In this document: one piece after another, positions 46,501-60,200 of the stretch | Layout: each line of letters opens with the position of its first letter | Position numbering within the stretch: position 1 is the first letter of the stretch | NCBI RefSeq assembly: GCF_020184175.1 | Contig: NC_065533.1 | Location: 63,526,351 to 63,590,350, forward strand | Source: Aphis gossypii | Lineage: Eukaryota; Arthropoda; Insecta; Hemiptera; Aphididae | Length of the DNA: 64,000 nt | Direction: 5' to 3' | Position numbers and translations under genes: made by a program | The notes under the pieces: model-generated | Database searches by the model: none | What the model saw: the letters and a program-made list of their open reading frames with translations, nothing else | What the model was told of the DNA's origin: nothing

Positions 46501-49500
46501 ATTAGAAATCAAATTTTAAAGTCGATACTCGTTATTTAGATAAAAGTTACAATGGAGTAGCTGGTTATTCTTTATACCTTGTATACGATAGATATTGTGT
46601 TATATTCGATACAATATACTATATTAATAGTTAAAACAATAATAATATATAACAACAAATTAACAAATAATATTATAAAAAATAACTTTTTTATTTATAG
46701 ACAACTAAAAAAAAAAAACAATTTATTTTTTTGTATCATAATTAATTTTATGTGTTAGAAAATAAAAAAACCATATTCTATGAAAAAAAAAAAAAAATAA
46801 CAAAATATTAATAATATCATCATATCGGTCTAGCGGTGACTAGCAATAGAAAAATATTATTATACTTACTCGATAATACCTAGATACCAAAGAACTTTTA
46901 TTCTATGATTGGAATAGTGAATTATATGAATAAATCCAAAGATCTGAAGAATTAAGGGCTATTTTTCATTGTGATTGATTAGAAAGAATGAAAGTGTAAC
47001 TACTCGAAAGAATTTCAAATTTTTTAACTATTTATATATATATTATTTCACTATTTACTATTTTCAAGGTCGTCAGAATTGAAGAGTATTCAATTAATGT
47101 TATTACATATTATTATATCGTACATCAATACATTTTACTGTAACAATATATTTTTCGATTAATATTCTTCAAAATCACACAACCAATAATTTATTCTATT
47201 AGAGACCCTGTATTTTTTTGGATCATTATTCAAATTCCTATATTTGTTAAAATTATTATGTAGTTTATATTATATAATATTTAAATATTTTTATTGTATA
47301 AAAAGAATCAAGATATGTATCTCGTAATAATTCGTGAATTATTCATCGTGCGATACATCATAAGTCATAACTTGTAGCGTATCAATAAACATACTAAACT
47401 ATTTTATATTAAAATACATTTTATGCTTTTTTTGCTTATCATCACATAAAAAATTAAAAATAAACTTTATGGATTATGTGAAGGAGAAAAAACTTATTCC
47501 AATTTTTGAAAATATCACATATGAATAATATAATATATTATAAATGATACATTTTCATAATATTAATCATCTGAATAGTCTTAGATTAGATACGGTACAA
47601 CTATAAAACTATCAAAATAATCATTCTATTGACTGAAGAACAAAGATAAGTGTTATGTTAAATAAATAATTTTTAATATTTGTAAATTATCAAAGAATTT
47701 TAGTGAGGATTATCTAACTCTAAATGTGGTTATTTTTGGGCTAGGTTATATTTAGGGTTTATTTAGGGTATATTTAGTATTTTAATTGAATTATTATAAA
47801 TAAAAAATTACTAGCACTGATTATAATTGTTTAAAAAGTACTGTTTTTTATGCTACAAATATATTAAAATGAAAATTTCTGACACTGAATAGAAAAATAT
47901 TCTGGTAATATAAATAATGATTTTTTTAAAAATCACTTAGAGTCACTGCATATTATACTGTTTTATCTTCAAATTATTAAATAATGAAATCAATGATTAA
48001 TCTATATTGTACCAGCTAAACTTTAAACTTAATAATCACAGTATTTGTAATTATCATATAACATATATCCTTATATGTGTACATAATTTATCCATAAACT
48101 ACTTGTTAAACCACCTAATTAATATTTTAATATCAGACTACAATAATGTTGATAACCTATTAATTTATTGTCTATTAAGTAAGATATTGACTCTCTTTTA
48201 TCTGTGTTAAGACTTTTATAAACATTGTTAATACAATAAAATTGTATTGTTTACATGTATATATTGTCATAAGTCATTGAATATTTCTATTACAATTTAC
48301 AATTATCTATAAAATAAATAAATATAATATTATAATAGTTGTACGTATACAAGATACATCAATTTTGTATACTGGGCGTAAATAGTGTAAGAAAATCTAC
48401 TGAAATTGTGTTTGTATTTGTGATATTTAATTAAGTAAATGTGCACTTTGACTGCAATGGCGTATTCGTGACTTATTTAAGGGTTACACTCTGAATTACC
48501 CATCTACTAAAATTAAAAACGTAAAATAAATTCTTTTCTTAACAACTTACGTTATCAAATATGCACTGTCTTTTCATTTTTGACATAATAACAATATACA
48601 TATACGAGTAGCAATAATGTAACACAATAGTGAATAAGACAAATAATGATAAGGATGATAGTATCGATGACGGCGCAGTATACATCATAATAGCACGACA
48701 AACGCAATGGATAAATCATGACATTCGAGATTTTTTAAAATATCTTATCGACTGTATATGATGGTTGTTATTATTTTGTGCTGAAAAGTGAAACCATTGT
48801 ACTACAAAAACCAACGAGTGCGACACACACGATCTCACAAAAAATGGCTCATGTTTGTATAATACTGTGAAATGTGAATATATATTTCGCGTCCAGATCC
48901 AAATCAGTTAAAACTGAATAACAATCCTATCGAGCTGTCGGCGAAAGTTTAAATAAATAATTATATTAATTTTTTTCTTGTCGAAATATATGTATATTTA
49001 CATGGTAGTAATATGATATTAGTATTTATCTAAATTGTGAAAAACTTCAAATACAAAAAGTCCAATCGATAATGAATAAACAAGTTTAATTTTTAATTTT
49101 TGTTTTATCTGAACTCTAATTAAGGTAATAATGAACAATAATGTACAAACCAATGTTCAATGTACTATGAGTAATCAAACTCAATAAAAATAATAGTTAA
49201 TCAATACGATTAGTTGAACGGAATTTCACATTTGTATCCATACTAATGATGTACTTTATATTAATAAGGGGTTTTTTAATTTTTGTACAGGTAAACATGA
49301 TTAATTATTAAACAACACTGTGTTTAGATTATGGTACACAATACAAATTGAATTGATAAAATAATCAATTAGGTAATACTGCACAGTCAGTAAAATTATT
49401 AAAATTATTTGTAAATGCATCATACTTTAAAATTAATACTTTCTCAATGTATACGAATACTTTTTTATTTTTAGTTTTTATATTTATATTTTTAAACCCA

Positions 49501-49690
49501 ACAAATTATGTTTTTGAATCATAACAAAATAACTAATATCATTTATATAGTTATTATATTATGTATCATTATTATAATATTATGCAATTTCGTGAAATTT
49601 TGAATTTTAAAATAAAATATCAATTTTAATATTTTGATTCAAACTTATGTGGAATCTTGTGTTTTATTTTCTAGATTTTCAAACAAGAGA
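37516..49690. other. AT-rich non-coding stretch (probable intron or upstream region)
   Basis: No further exon was supported. It includes a T-run of about 22 (38667-38688), a segment at 39530-39850 with repeated 'AACCAAAACC'-like words that may be an old repeat, and a TATTTAGGGT motif present three times at 47740-47781. An E-box CACGTG lies at about 42306 in a slightly less AT-rich part (42100-42540). Confidence 0.45.
38667..38688. repeat. Poly(T) run
   Basis: About 22 T residues in a row. It may be a retroposed poly(A) tail in reverse, but no element body was recognised next to it. Confidence 0.85.
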
Positions 49691-50052
49691 TAGGTACATT
49701 ATCTACATTATCAATCGCTATTTATAGATAAAAAAAAATAAGTAGCATCGAAAATTTAAAATGTTTATAAATTGCTCGAAAAGACCTAAAATACTATAAA
49801 AAAAAATTTAATATTTTAACTATTAAGTCAAATATTACATTATATATAATTATATTATATTATATAAATACATTTCCATTTTTCTTAGGTTTTTTTTTTT
49901 TTGCTATATTGAAAAATAGAAAAATAATAGGTATTTTACTTTTAACTATCCAAACCCTCCAAAGTAAAACTAGATCTAATTAACTACCAAGAACCAACCT
50001 TAAAATTAAAAATCAAAAGAATTTTTCTTCAAAAGGTGATGCCAGTTGAAAT

Positions 50053-50108
50053 AAAACATACATCGTTATAAAATCATATATTCATCGTCCCGTTCAGAAA
50101 CTAAAATA
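50053..50108. mobile_element. Second copy (right end) of the inverted-end repeat family
   Basis: About 55 bp matches 20350-20403 with few changes, from AAACATACATC to CCGTTCAGAA and CTAAAATA. Upstream text back to about 49720 also resembles the core of the first copy (A/T runs, TATAAATTGCTCGAAAA). The copy is diverged and truncated. Confidence 0.6.
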
Positions 50109-50890
50109 CAAAATAAAAATATTCAGTTTTCTGTTAACATTCGTCATTTTAATGAATTTTAAAAATTAAAATGAATTAATTTTTGAAGGATATCCTGAAT
50201 ATAGAACTAATTGTTTATAATATAAAATAATAATAATAATAAATATTAAAATGCATAACATCATACATTTTTTAATTCATCAGTTTGTAAATAATAATAT
50301 AATACACATTATTTATACTTTTTTAAAACAATGAATCGTATAAAAATGTAAATAATATAATATATAACATATGTATAAATAAATCTTTTTTTAAGTATTT
50401 ATAAGACTTGTTGTGTATTTTTAAAATTGAAAAATAATAGTTGTGCTAAAATGTCAATATATTTTAATGTAATTGTTTTCAAAAATAAAATATACAAACA
50501 TTAAAAATATATTCTTTAAAAAAAATGTATAATTTCTAATAAAGTTTAAATTTAGCTATTTTATAAGAGAGAATAATATGCCTGAATAGTATGTTTGTAA
50601 AAGTAATAATAGTTCACATGCACATCAATAGCTTTTTGTCGTTCACAATAATATGTTACACGGAGTTGTACCTATTATTAAGTTTATATATCTACTCCTA
50701 ACTGTAAAAATAAATCTTTTGACATCAAAGTAATGGAAATAGGCATACATAATATTATGTAGACTAATGTCATTGATTAAATAAAATTAATTAATGTACT
50801 TATACATTAAAAGGAAATTAATATATGTATAAATGAGGTAGATTAATAAGGTGTTATTATTGGTAATAACTATACAGTTATAATTAATGT

Positions 50891-50918
50891 TTTATTATTA
50901 TTATTATTATTATTATTT
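50891..50918. repeat. (TTA)n microsatellite
   Basis: About nine uninterrupted TTA units. Confidence 0.9.
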
Positions 50919-52090
50919 AATTTACTTTGACAATATTTACATTTGTTAAATTTTTTTTATAAAACTAAGAATAAAAATAATAAATTTGAAATGTTGTTTA
51001 ATTATTTTAGGTTAGTACACCCATAATATAGGGAATATTAATTAGGTCCACAGAAATCTAAAAGTTATCTTATATAGGTAGGTATTTATTATGAAAATAA
51101 ATTGTATTTATATAGTAGTCAAATAAAAATTACAAAAGAGTACAATTTTGAACGACTGCTAACGGGCAAATAATAATTGTTCACTATTATCAAGTTAGTA
51201 TTTTGTTAAAATCTTTAAAATTGACATATTTAAATTAATAACTATTATTTATTGCTATATTTCTTTATTTAATAATAGTAATTATCTGTGAGGACCTATT
51301 TATTAATTTGTTCATTATATACTTTAAGAGTGGTAATAAACTAATCTATGTATTTGATATGTACTTTAATTTAATACACTCTAATAATTTATTTGCTCTC
51401 CTATATAAAAGTAAAAACCCATTTATTTGTCTAACGTTTACTGCTAGTTGTAGCCTGTAGGTACATATATTTTGACGCCACGACGGCAAATTATACCAAA
51501 CTACCAAACAAAAAATAAAATACAGTTTTCACGTCTTATAATATATGCGATCATAATATATACCTACTGACTTAAACGAAATAATGTAATGTTATTATAA
51601 CTAAAAAAAGTATAAAATTTAATTTAGTAATGTTCGTATAAACTTATTCGATTAAAAATAAATACATTTGCAAGTTTTAATATAATCGTAAATATAAAAT
51701 AATAGTTAATTATAGACCAATAAATAGAGTTTAAAACGTCTGATCTCTAAAAATATAATAATACTATCCTACTACATTGAAAATAATAAAATGATATTTT
51801 AGGTGCGAAAAGTATAATCGACGAGCTGTTGCCTTTTTATTTTTTAGTAATAAAAGATAAAAAATGTTAGAAATATTTGAAAAGATAGTATTAAGTCATT
51901 TAGTTATTTTTCCAAACTATTGATTATTCTTTATTTAATATATGCATTGCCAAGCATATACATAACAAGACAGGAGAAAAATCAACCACTTTGGATTGTT
52001 AAAAAAACATATCAATACGTTATAAATCATAGTATTCAAAAATATAATTTGCCAGATTAAAAAGAGAAAAATGTTAAATGCAAGCTTGCG

Positions 52091-52114
52091 TAATAATAAT
52101 AATAATAATAATAA
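52091..52114. repeat. (TAA)n microsatellite
   Basis: Eight uninterrupted TAA units. Confidence 0.9.
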
Positions 52115-53092
52115 TGATAATTGATGACATTACTTTTTACCGTAATTGTCTATAGTAGTGAGATGCAAATTTACTGGCAATATATTATTTTCTATTTGAT
52201 ATACACTATGGTAGAAATATTATTTTGCCCCATAGGACATTATTTTAAAATAAACATTATAACCGGGGTATGATTAAAACTTTAATGGTCCCGGAGCATA
52301 GAATATTTTGGGGACGTGAATTGCAAACTTATCACCACCTTGGCTAATGACAAATAGCCATTTTAAAATACTACTATATTATTTAGTATAAATATTTTAA
52401 GAACTTCTAATAAACTGTTTATTCAAATTTTGAATTATGTACCTATTGTACCTACATAACATTTTTAAGAAAATTATCTACCTACTAAATAATTTACAGT
52501 AAAAACTACGATGGTTCTTGTTTCAAAAATTAAAATTTTTATCGTCACAAAATATTTAAGTAGTAAAAAAATTTTCAAGAATTTGAAATATTATGATCTG
52601 TAAGTCCCTTTTTGTGAAATAATCAAAAGCATGAGGATATATAAATCTTCCTATGTATGTAATGTATAAATTTGTGGGATTGCATATGTATATTTTAAAT
52701 AGTTATTTAAATGTTCACCAAAAATATAGTAAGTACTGAATTATAACGTAAAATAGCACGAACGCAATAAACTTATCAGATCGGATCGATATAGTTTTGG
52801 TCTCGCGCGTTAGTGATAAAAACAAAGAAAACTGAAAGTTTTCTAAAATGCCGACCTTTTTAGCACGACGGACTACCTACAGTATAGTACCTAGCAGCAG
52901 TAGCAGAAAAGAGCGAAAAGAGCCATTATTATTTTCAAATAAACGACCGTCCAACGGTAACGTTGGGGTGAAAAACTACGAACCATATATCAAAGTTAAG
53001 AGTTAAATCATTGTCTAGGGTTTACACGCGTACACGGCAGTGAAGGTACACACCTTTAAGCTGAAATATACGGCATTCCTATTATACGGCGT

Positions 53093-53168
53093 GGCAACAC
53101 TAATCTTTAACATGTCAATGCAGTTCAACACGTCTTAGACGTCGTTTTGTTGATTAATATTCTTTTGA
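53093..53168 (+). repeat. Diverged direct repeat, copy 1
   Basis: It shares GGCAACAC, an identical ATGCAGTTCAACAC and TTGTTGATTAATATT with 54177-54244, in the same order and orientation and about 1.08 kb apart. Copy 1 has about 8 extra bases between the shared blocks. Confidence 0.75.
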
Positions 53169-54176
53169 GGAACGCTTAAAATCAAATCGATATTGAATAC
53201 AGATTTGTGAATAACATAGTAAACGTGATACAACTAGTAATATTTTCCTCATATCGCTGAAAATTAAAAATTATTTTATATAACGTCTACGAGATAATAA
53301 ATTATCCATTGCAATTTTATCTAGAAAAGATAATAAATAATAACACTCAAAAAATTGATCAAGATAAAAAAAACTGATAAATTTTACATAATTTAATAAT
53401 TAAATATCTTATAAAGTAGCGTTGCTAATATAAATATAAGAATATTTAAGTTTCAAGTTTAACACTTGGAAATACGTGTGTGTTAAATACGATTACTATT
53501 CGGTGTTTACAGACAATGCAGAATTTACTACAAAATAAGTTTAAATAACTACAGTAAAATACTCATAAAATATATACCTACGTAAAACAAGTTGAAAATA
53601 AAATTGAATAAATAGGCAATTGCTTAACGACAACAAAAAAATATACATATAAACACACCTATATGGCTGAGATCCATTTATCGTAAGACACGTCTTTATT
53701 ACACACTATTTCAAAAAACACTAATGTTTATAAAAATATTTATTTTACATAACTTTAAGTCGTTAGAAAACAACATATATTTTGGAAAATAATTATAAAT
53801 CATATTTTTTACTTTTTTCTTATTGCTATATTATTCTTAAAGTTATTATTATTTTGAGTGAAAACATACATTTTTAATTTCAAATTTCAAAGCAGAATAT
53901 TATTTATACAAGCAGTTAAAAAAATATTTTGCTTTGGAATAATCAATTAAAAAATTACGTCGTCGTTAATTACAATTTAATTACTCACGTTAAATAGATC
54001 ACCCATTATAAAAATAAAATTGAAAATCTTGTCACCAAAAATTATGTCATTATGTATTTATTTTATCTCAGATAACTATGTTATTTAAATAAATAAATAA
54101 ATATATGTTTAATACATAACACCGAAATTAATTAATACTTACTCGAAGTAACTAATAAATGACGTAGTTTTAGCTC

Positions 54177-54244
54177 GGCAACACAAATGATTGACATTTC
54201 GATGCAGTTCAACACTAAAATATTGTTGATTAATATTGTTTTGG
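54177..54244 (+). repeat. Diverged direct repeat, copy 2
   Basis: Partner of 53093-53168. The pair may be two copies of a small transposon, or the ends of a larger unit of about 1.1 kb. No protein is encoded between them. Confidence 0.75.
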
Positions 54245-57200
54245 ACCCGAAACCCGAAAACTTAAATTTTTCCAAGAGGGGAGTCCATACATGGTTTGAA
54301 GTAACAAACGTTATGAAACGTTCTTCTTATTGCTGTTATCTGCCCTATGTGAAACTATCACAAAATTGTTATTAGTTGATAATTTATCTATATTTAATAA
54401 AATTCATGATTAAATAAATAAATATATTATTCAATTATTTTATATAGCCCTGTGATAAAATGTGGGGAAGAGTCTGGACTTGATAATTTCACAAAATATT
54501 CGATAAAATTCTATAGTAATCCACTATTACACGATCGAAAATTTCTTTTCTTTCAATCAATCTTATACTTCAGTGTTTTCCGGTATTGAGTGTAACCTAG
54601 ATTTTATAGTAGATACTTATTATTATAACGAAATCTATTTTTTAACTAATATTTTCTGAATAATACAACCTCTTAAACAGCATTTTTTTTTTCGAAAATT
54701 GCTACAACGCGTACTTGGAATACTCGACAAATACTATTTATGTATAGTAATATATAACTCTAAGACATATATATGTGCTTGATTTTAAACGATTTCGTAT
54801 AATGAGTGACTCGATTAGTCACCGGCTTTTTCTATTATAAAAAATAGAAGACATTCTGGGCTTCAGTCACTTAGAAATATTACATTTATAATATCGGAAA
54901 TATCGGAATATCGGCAACTCCTTCGCTGTATATACTATATAGTAGGATTCGAATGTACCTCGTCTTTCAGTAGGCACTAAAATTAATGTATTTAATTTGA
55001 ATGTATATCAATATATGATTAAAAAACGGTGCGGAAAAAGGCATATCAACTTTCTTATCACTTAAGTTACCAAACAATTATTTTAATAATATTACAATTT
55101 AAAAAAATATCTGTTAATATTTTTTTAATTTTGATTCAATTTTTTTTTTAAATTGCTGATGATTTTTCTTTTACAAAAGCACCAGCTATAGATATAATTT
55201 GCTATTAGAAACCTTCATTGACATTGATGATCAAAGCAGTTTTTCTATCAAAAAATTGTTTATTTAGACACAAAAATAAAAAAAACAAACATATCATTGT
55301 AATTAATTGCGTTGCTCAAAATCTAATATCAATGGATAGACTATGAGTATATAATATCAATATAATGTCGTTACATATTATACTTATAAAATCAAAAGTA
55401 AATTTAAAATCTAATAGTTGACTTATCTGATATCGTTGTAAACAATAGGGAATGGTACATTGTTTTTGTAAGCAGTTATAAATGAAAATGACGGAAAATT
55501 TAGGAAATAGACCGTTGCTTTCCTATAAATCTGGATAATATTAAAATAGTTATTTTCAAAAAACTGGTTATTTTTATTAATTAATTGTATTATAACTTTC
55601 TAAATAATAATATTTAAATTTAATTTTAACATAATATCATATTATTTTAGTCGAACGTTTGATACAACTGTAACTGTCACTCACGACTTACTATTTCGGT
55701 TAATTCTGGTGTGGTTCAAAAAATTTTGTTAAATATTATTTTTATTATTTTTTATACTTCATACTAAAGCACCTACTTAAAAAATTATTAAAAAAAAGTC
55801 AAGAGGTAAACTTGACATTACGATCATACTCCTTTCAGTATTCAACACATACAATACACAAACGATACAATATCGCAGATATTGCTTTTGCGTATTATAC
55901 GCGATTGACTAATTCGAATTGTACTACAGAAAAAAATAAACAATAATATTGTAAAATCAAGTAAATTCGTGATGAACTCGGGTGCATTTTTTTTTAATTT
56001 TATACGGTATTGCCGATAGTGCAAGCATAACACCACGACGATGGTGAAAGTTGATTTATTTAGTTTTTATTATGTCGTTATTATTGCCGTGGTACGTTTT
56101 CGAGGACTTGTAAGATGTTTATCGGAAAATACGTGCATGTGACGTGCAGTGCCCGATAAATGTTTAACGATGATGGTCGTTCGCGTGCGCCATTGATAAC
56201 AAAATAAATAAAAATAATAAAAATAAATACAAAACTTACATAATAACAATAATAATAATATTATTATTATATTATATAACGTAGTCAACGATACGCGTGC
56301 GTGCATATAAAAGCAATTTCGGTGTATAACATTACCTAATATTATGATACAATTCAGGTACACGGCACTGCATGCTATTTTATCTACTTATAACAACTGA
56401 AGAGATTTATTTTTCAAGAATTATTCATACACGAAAATACGAGTCCAATAAACTTTTATTTACAAACGAGATTATGACACGTGCGACTGCATACACTCAA
56501 TTTTTGTTTCTTATTGTTGTGTATATTCCCAATGAACGACGTTGTACGCAAATATAAATACAAAAACGAATTTTTTTAAAACATATCTATGTCATGTTGT
56601 CTGAGATTGCCTCTGGTAAATTATATTTATTACAAGAGGCACAGTGCGTGAAGCCTCGGGACTATACAGAGGAGACAACAAAATTAAAACCAAACAATGT
56701 TTATGTTTTTAAATAAAAAAATTAAATTTATTTATTATGTGTGGATTCTGCAGAACATGTACAGCGACATCATACTTACGCTCATATTTCATACACTGTC
56801 TGAATAAGGTCATATTTAATCTTTCAGAGGTTATTGATCAATGAATAGGCAAAATTAAAAAAATTTCAGAACATTGGTGACATAATAATGAGCATTTTGT
56901 AATTCATAACATTTTTGATTTATTTAAATTTTGTGATATTATAGGCAAACAGATGAATCATTATTCTGGTATGATATAATATCAAAAAAATACTAATCCG
57001 CTCTCCTCTCCCATGGATATCTCCCTAAAATATTTCATAATTCAAACGAATAACTTATGATATAATTTATTTCTTTAATACCGGTCCTAAACGCTTATAA
57101 TTTGTATTTGAAACAGGTTCAATTGGATTTTCTTTGTGTATCGTGATATTTATAATAAGTACAATTTTTTTATACTTTAATTTTCATCTTATGGTTTGAA

Positions 57201-60200
57201 AAATATTTTTAAATACATATTTTTCCATTTTAATTTACCAATATGTGCCTAATCTAAAAAGTAATTTAGTAAATATATTTTGACTGTCTTGTTCTTGTTA
57301 TCAATTTAATTAGGTTTTGAAATGAAACTTAAATGTTGGAGTTAGTATTCAAATGTCGTGTGCGACACTAACACTAATAATATAAGCATAAATGCACGTT
57401 TTGTGTAACCAAATTTAAAATAAATTTAATAAAATGTAAATTCTTATAGTAACCCTTGTACCTGTTGTAGTCACATGCATATATATAATCATATATAAGT
57501 ATATATGTATATTTATATATATTTATGAGTTATAAAATTATAATACCATGTACCCATGTATGTATTCGTCCAAAGGTTTAGTAAAAACATAAAAATCATG
57601 CATACGATCGGTATACATGGGATTATAAATAATATACGTTATATGTATGTAGACGGTCCGGTTAGGTTTCAAGTGGTATTGGAAATAGAAAAAAAAATAA
57701 CACACCTGTGTTGCGTAACAATTTTATAATAAATACAATTATATTTTATAATATAAAATAATTATTATTTCTTCATTTTTTTCAAAACATTTAATGACGA
57801 AAATAAATTTTTACGAGTATTACTCCCGCCGGACTCAACACATCAGCAATTTCTTATGCTGAGCGTAATGTTACATTGACATTGCTGAAAATTTTATTGT
57901 CAGAAATTCAACAGAATCGTGTGCGTTAGACAATATTATAAAGGATAAACATCGTATTACGATCAATGTATACAATTTTAAGCATATATGGAAATAAAAA
58001 CGTTTCGAGTAAAATTACTATAATAATAGCATTTATACTATTATTATTATTATTTTATTTTTTTTATAGACTTTTAAGTTTTAATAATAATATATATATT
58101 TAAAATTTTAGGATTTATAAATACCTAACTTAATGTATTATCATTAATAAATATTCTATAGTTAACTTCCAAATATCATTTGAAATATTTAAATAACTAA
58201 ATAAAATTAAAAACTAACTTTTCGACCACTGAATAACCATTGTTATTCGTATAATAATATGTTTTATACACTTTAGATGGCAATAATCTATTTTATTTCA
58301 TACAATATATTTTGATAGTTCGAGTATATTATATTATTTTTTGATTATAGTTTATAAATCAAAAATATCAACAAAAATTATATTTACTTACAACATTTGA
58401 ACGTACGCCTAGAGTCGAGTGCTATACCTCAAACTAATGCAGTTTCGCGAAAAACGTAAACAAGTGATTATTATTGATATAATCACACACCTATAACCAT
58501 TTCAATTAAGTACTTATAATTCCTCTGTGCATATCTTATTTATATAGTATTAAATTATTATAGTTTTTCGATATTGAGCTTTTATCACACAATCTCGTGA
58601 TGAATTTTTGATGACTCAAACATTTCAAAAATTCAAAAAAACACTGAATTTCAGTCTATATTTTATTATCATTGTACTTTACGTGTTATCGTATAGTTTT
58701 GTTGTCTCAACATAAAGGATAATGTGCAACTTGTATAAATCTAATTTTCAATACAGGTAAATACGTGAAGATATGGCTATTAATTTTGTTTATTAATATT
58801 ATTATTAAAATTTATCGGTAAATAGTTATTTCAATCATCTGAACAATGCCTACGTAAACGATTGTCTCTCGTATTTGTTATTAATTTCATTCGTACATAT
58901 TAGAGTATATTATTTTAAATTCTAGTTAACGTTTTATTTTTTTGATTAGTGTTGTACATTTTTTTATAAATGAAAATAAAATATATATTGTTATATAATG
59001 TTATGTAACACACTAAATTTACAACACGCTCAGTCTTAAAAATAAATTTGATACCAAATAATTTTGTTGATCCCCTGCATTAAAATATCTAGGGCTGTAA
59101 CTCATGCATTATTGTAATTTATTATAAAATCGATTACAAACCATATATATGTTCTGTAAGCAGTGCTCTAATTATTGTACTTCCCAACAGCCATTTTTGG
59201 AAACGGTGTTACATTATTGGAAATTAAAGTTTATTAGTAGAAAATATTATGCCGGTCACGTACGACATATTATATGACGCCCCTATATATCCTTTTTCTG
59301 AACAAACTTTGTAAGTAAGATGATGTAAGGCAGTAGCCGATGTATGAGTACTAATAAATTATCACATAATAATATGTTCAATGTCCATTCCTAGTTTTTT
59401 CTTTAACAATATTCTTGAACATTTTAATTATATTTAAAAGTTAAACACCATATTTTAAAATACTTTGATATTTGATTTTTAAGATGATTTTTTTTTTGAT
59501 CTTGACAGAAGTAAATAATTTAACATTTGAAAAAAATATATTTTCTGATTTGTTAAACTTTTTTACGAAGGTTAATAGTCCATAGACCATAATGATATTA
59601 TATTTAAGGATAGATACTGGTCTTGTGGTTATTTGAAAATAAAAGCAGTTGGTAGGTACTGATATATCATCATTTTGTTTTTGTAAAAATTATTATAGAA
59701 AACTTAGTACAATAGAATATAATAAATAAAAGACTGAATATATCGTATTATTTATATTTTATTCAAATTCATAAGGATTATTATCCCTAGTACATAAAGT
59801 CTAATAGCTCAAAAACTACTGATTCAAATGTTGATTTATGCAAAATACCGATGAGAAAAAAAAAATACTCTCTACAATTTAAAGTAGAAAGGGAGTGATA
59901 CTCATTTGAATAAAAATAAGTTTGTATCTCCACGTGACTTTCCTAAAATGGTATCCAAACTCTAAGTAAAAAACATGTGACCTTACGGAAAACTTAAAAT
60001 CACAAAGACCAGAATCTTAATAAATACTTTATTGAATAATAAAAGAGAATGTGCATGCTTGGTATTCTGTATATTATTACTATACCCAGCTATAGAGTAA
60101 TCAAATTGTTTTCTTATTTGTACGTAAATAATAATTATATTCTTATTTTCGCATAAAATTTGCAATATTATTTTCTCTCGTGTTTCGTTTAGTGAAAAAA

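Larger units (their letters stand above)
50109..53092. other. AT-rich non-coding stretch
   Basis: It holds (TTA)n at 50891-50918 and (TAA)n at 52091-52114. A less AT-rich segment at about 52750-53090 (several CpG, E-box-like and GC-containing words) could be regulatory; no exon was supported. Confidence 0.45.

Noticed and set aside
48540..48605. Minus-strand ATG with a short frame ending in AAC|GTAAGT, as a possible first exon
   Set aside because: It leaves in phase 0, while the 37302-37515 exon needs an incoming codon split after two bases, and the coding part is only about 12 codons with no supporting similarity.
56070..56363. Minus-strand frame with a hydrophobic stretch, considered as the synaptotagmin membrane anchor
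   Set aside because: The hydrophobic part is a reading of (AAT)n/(TTA)n simple sequence, and no matching splice sites with the needed phase were found.
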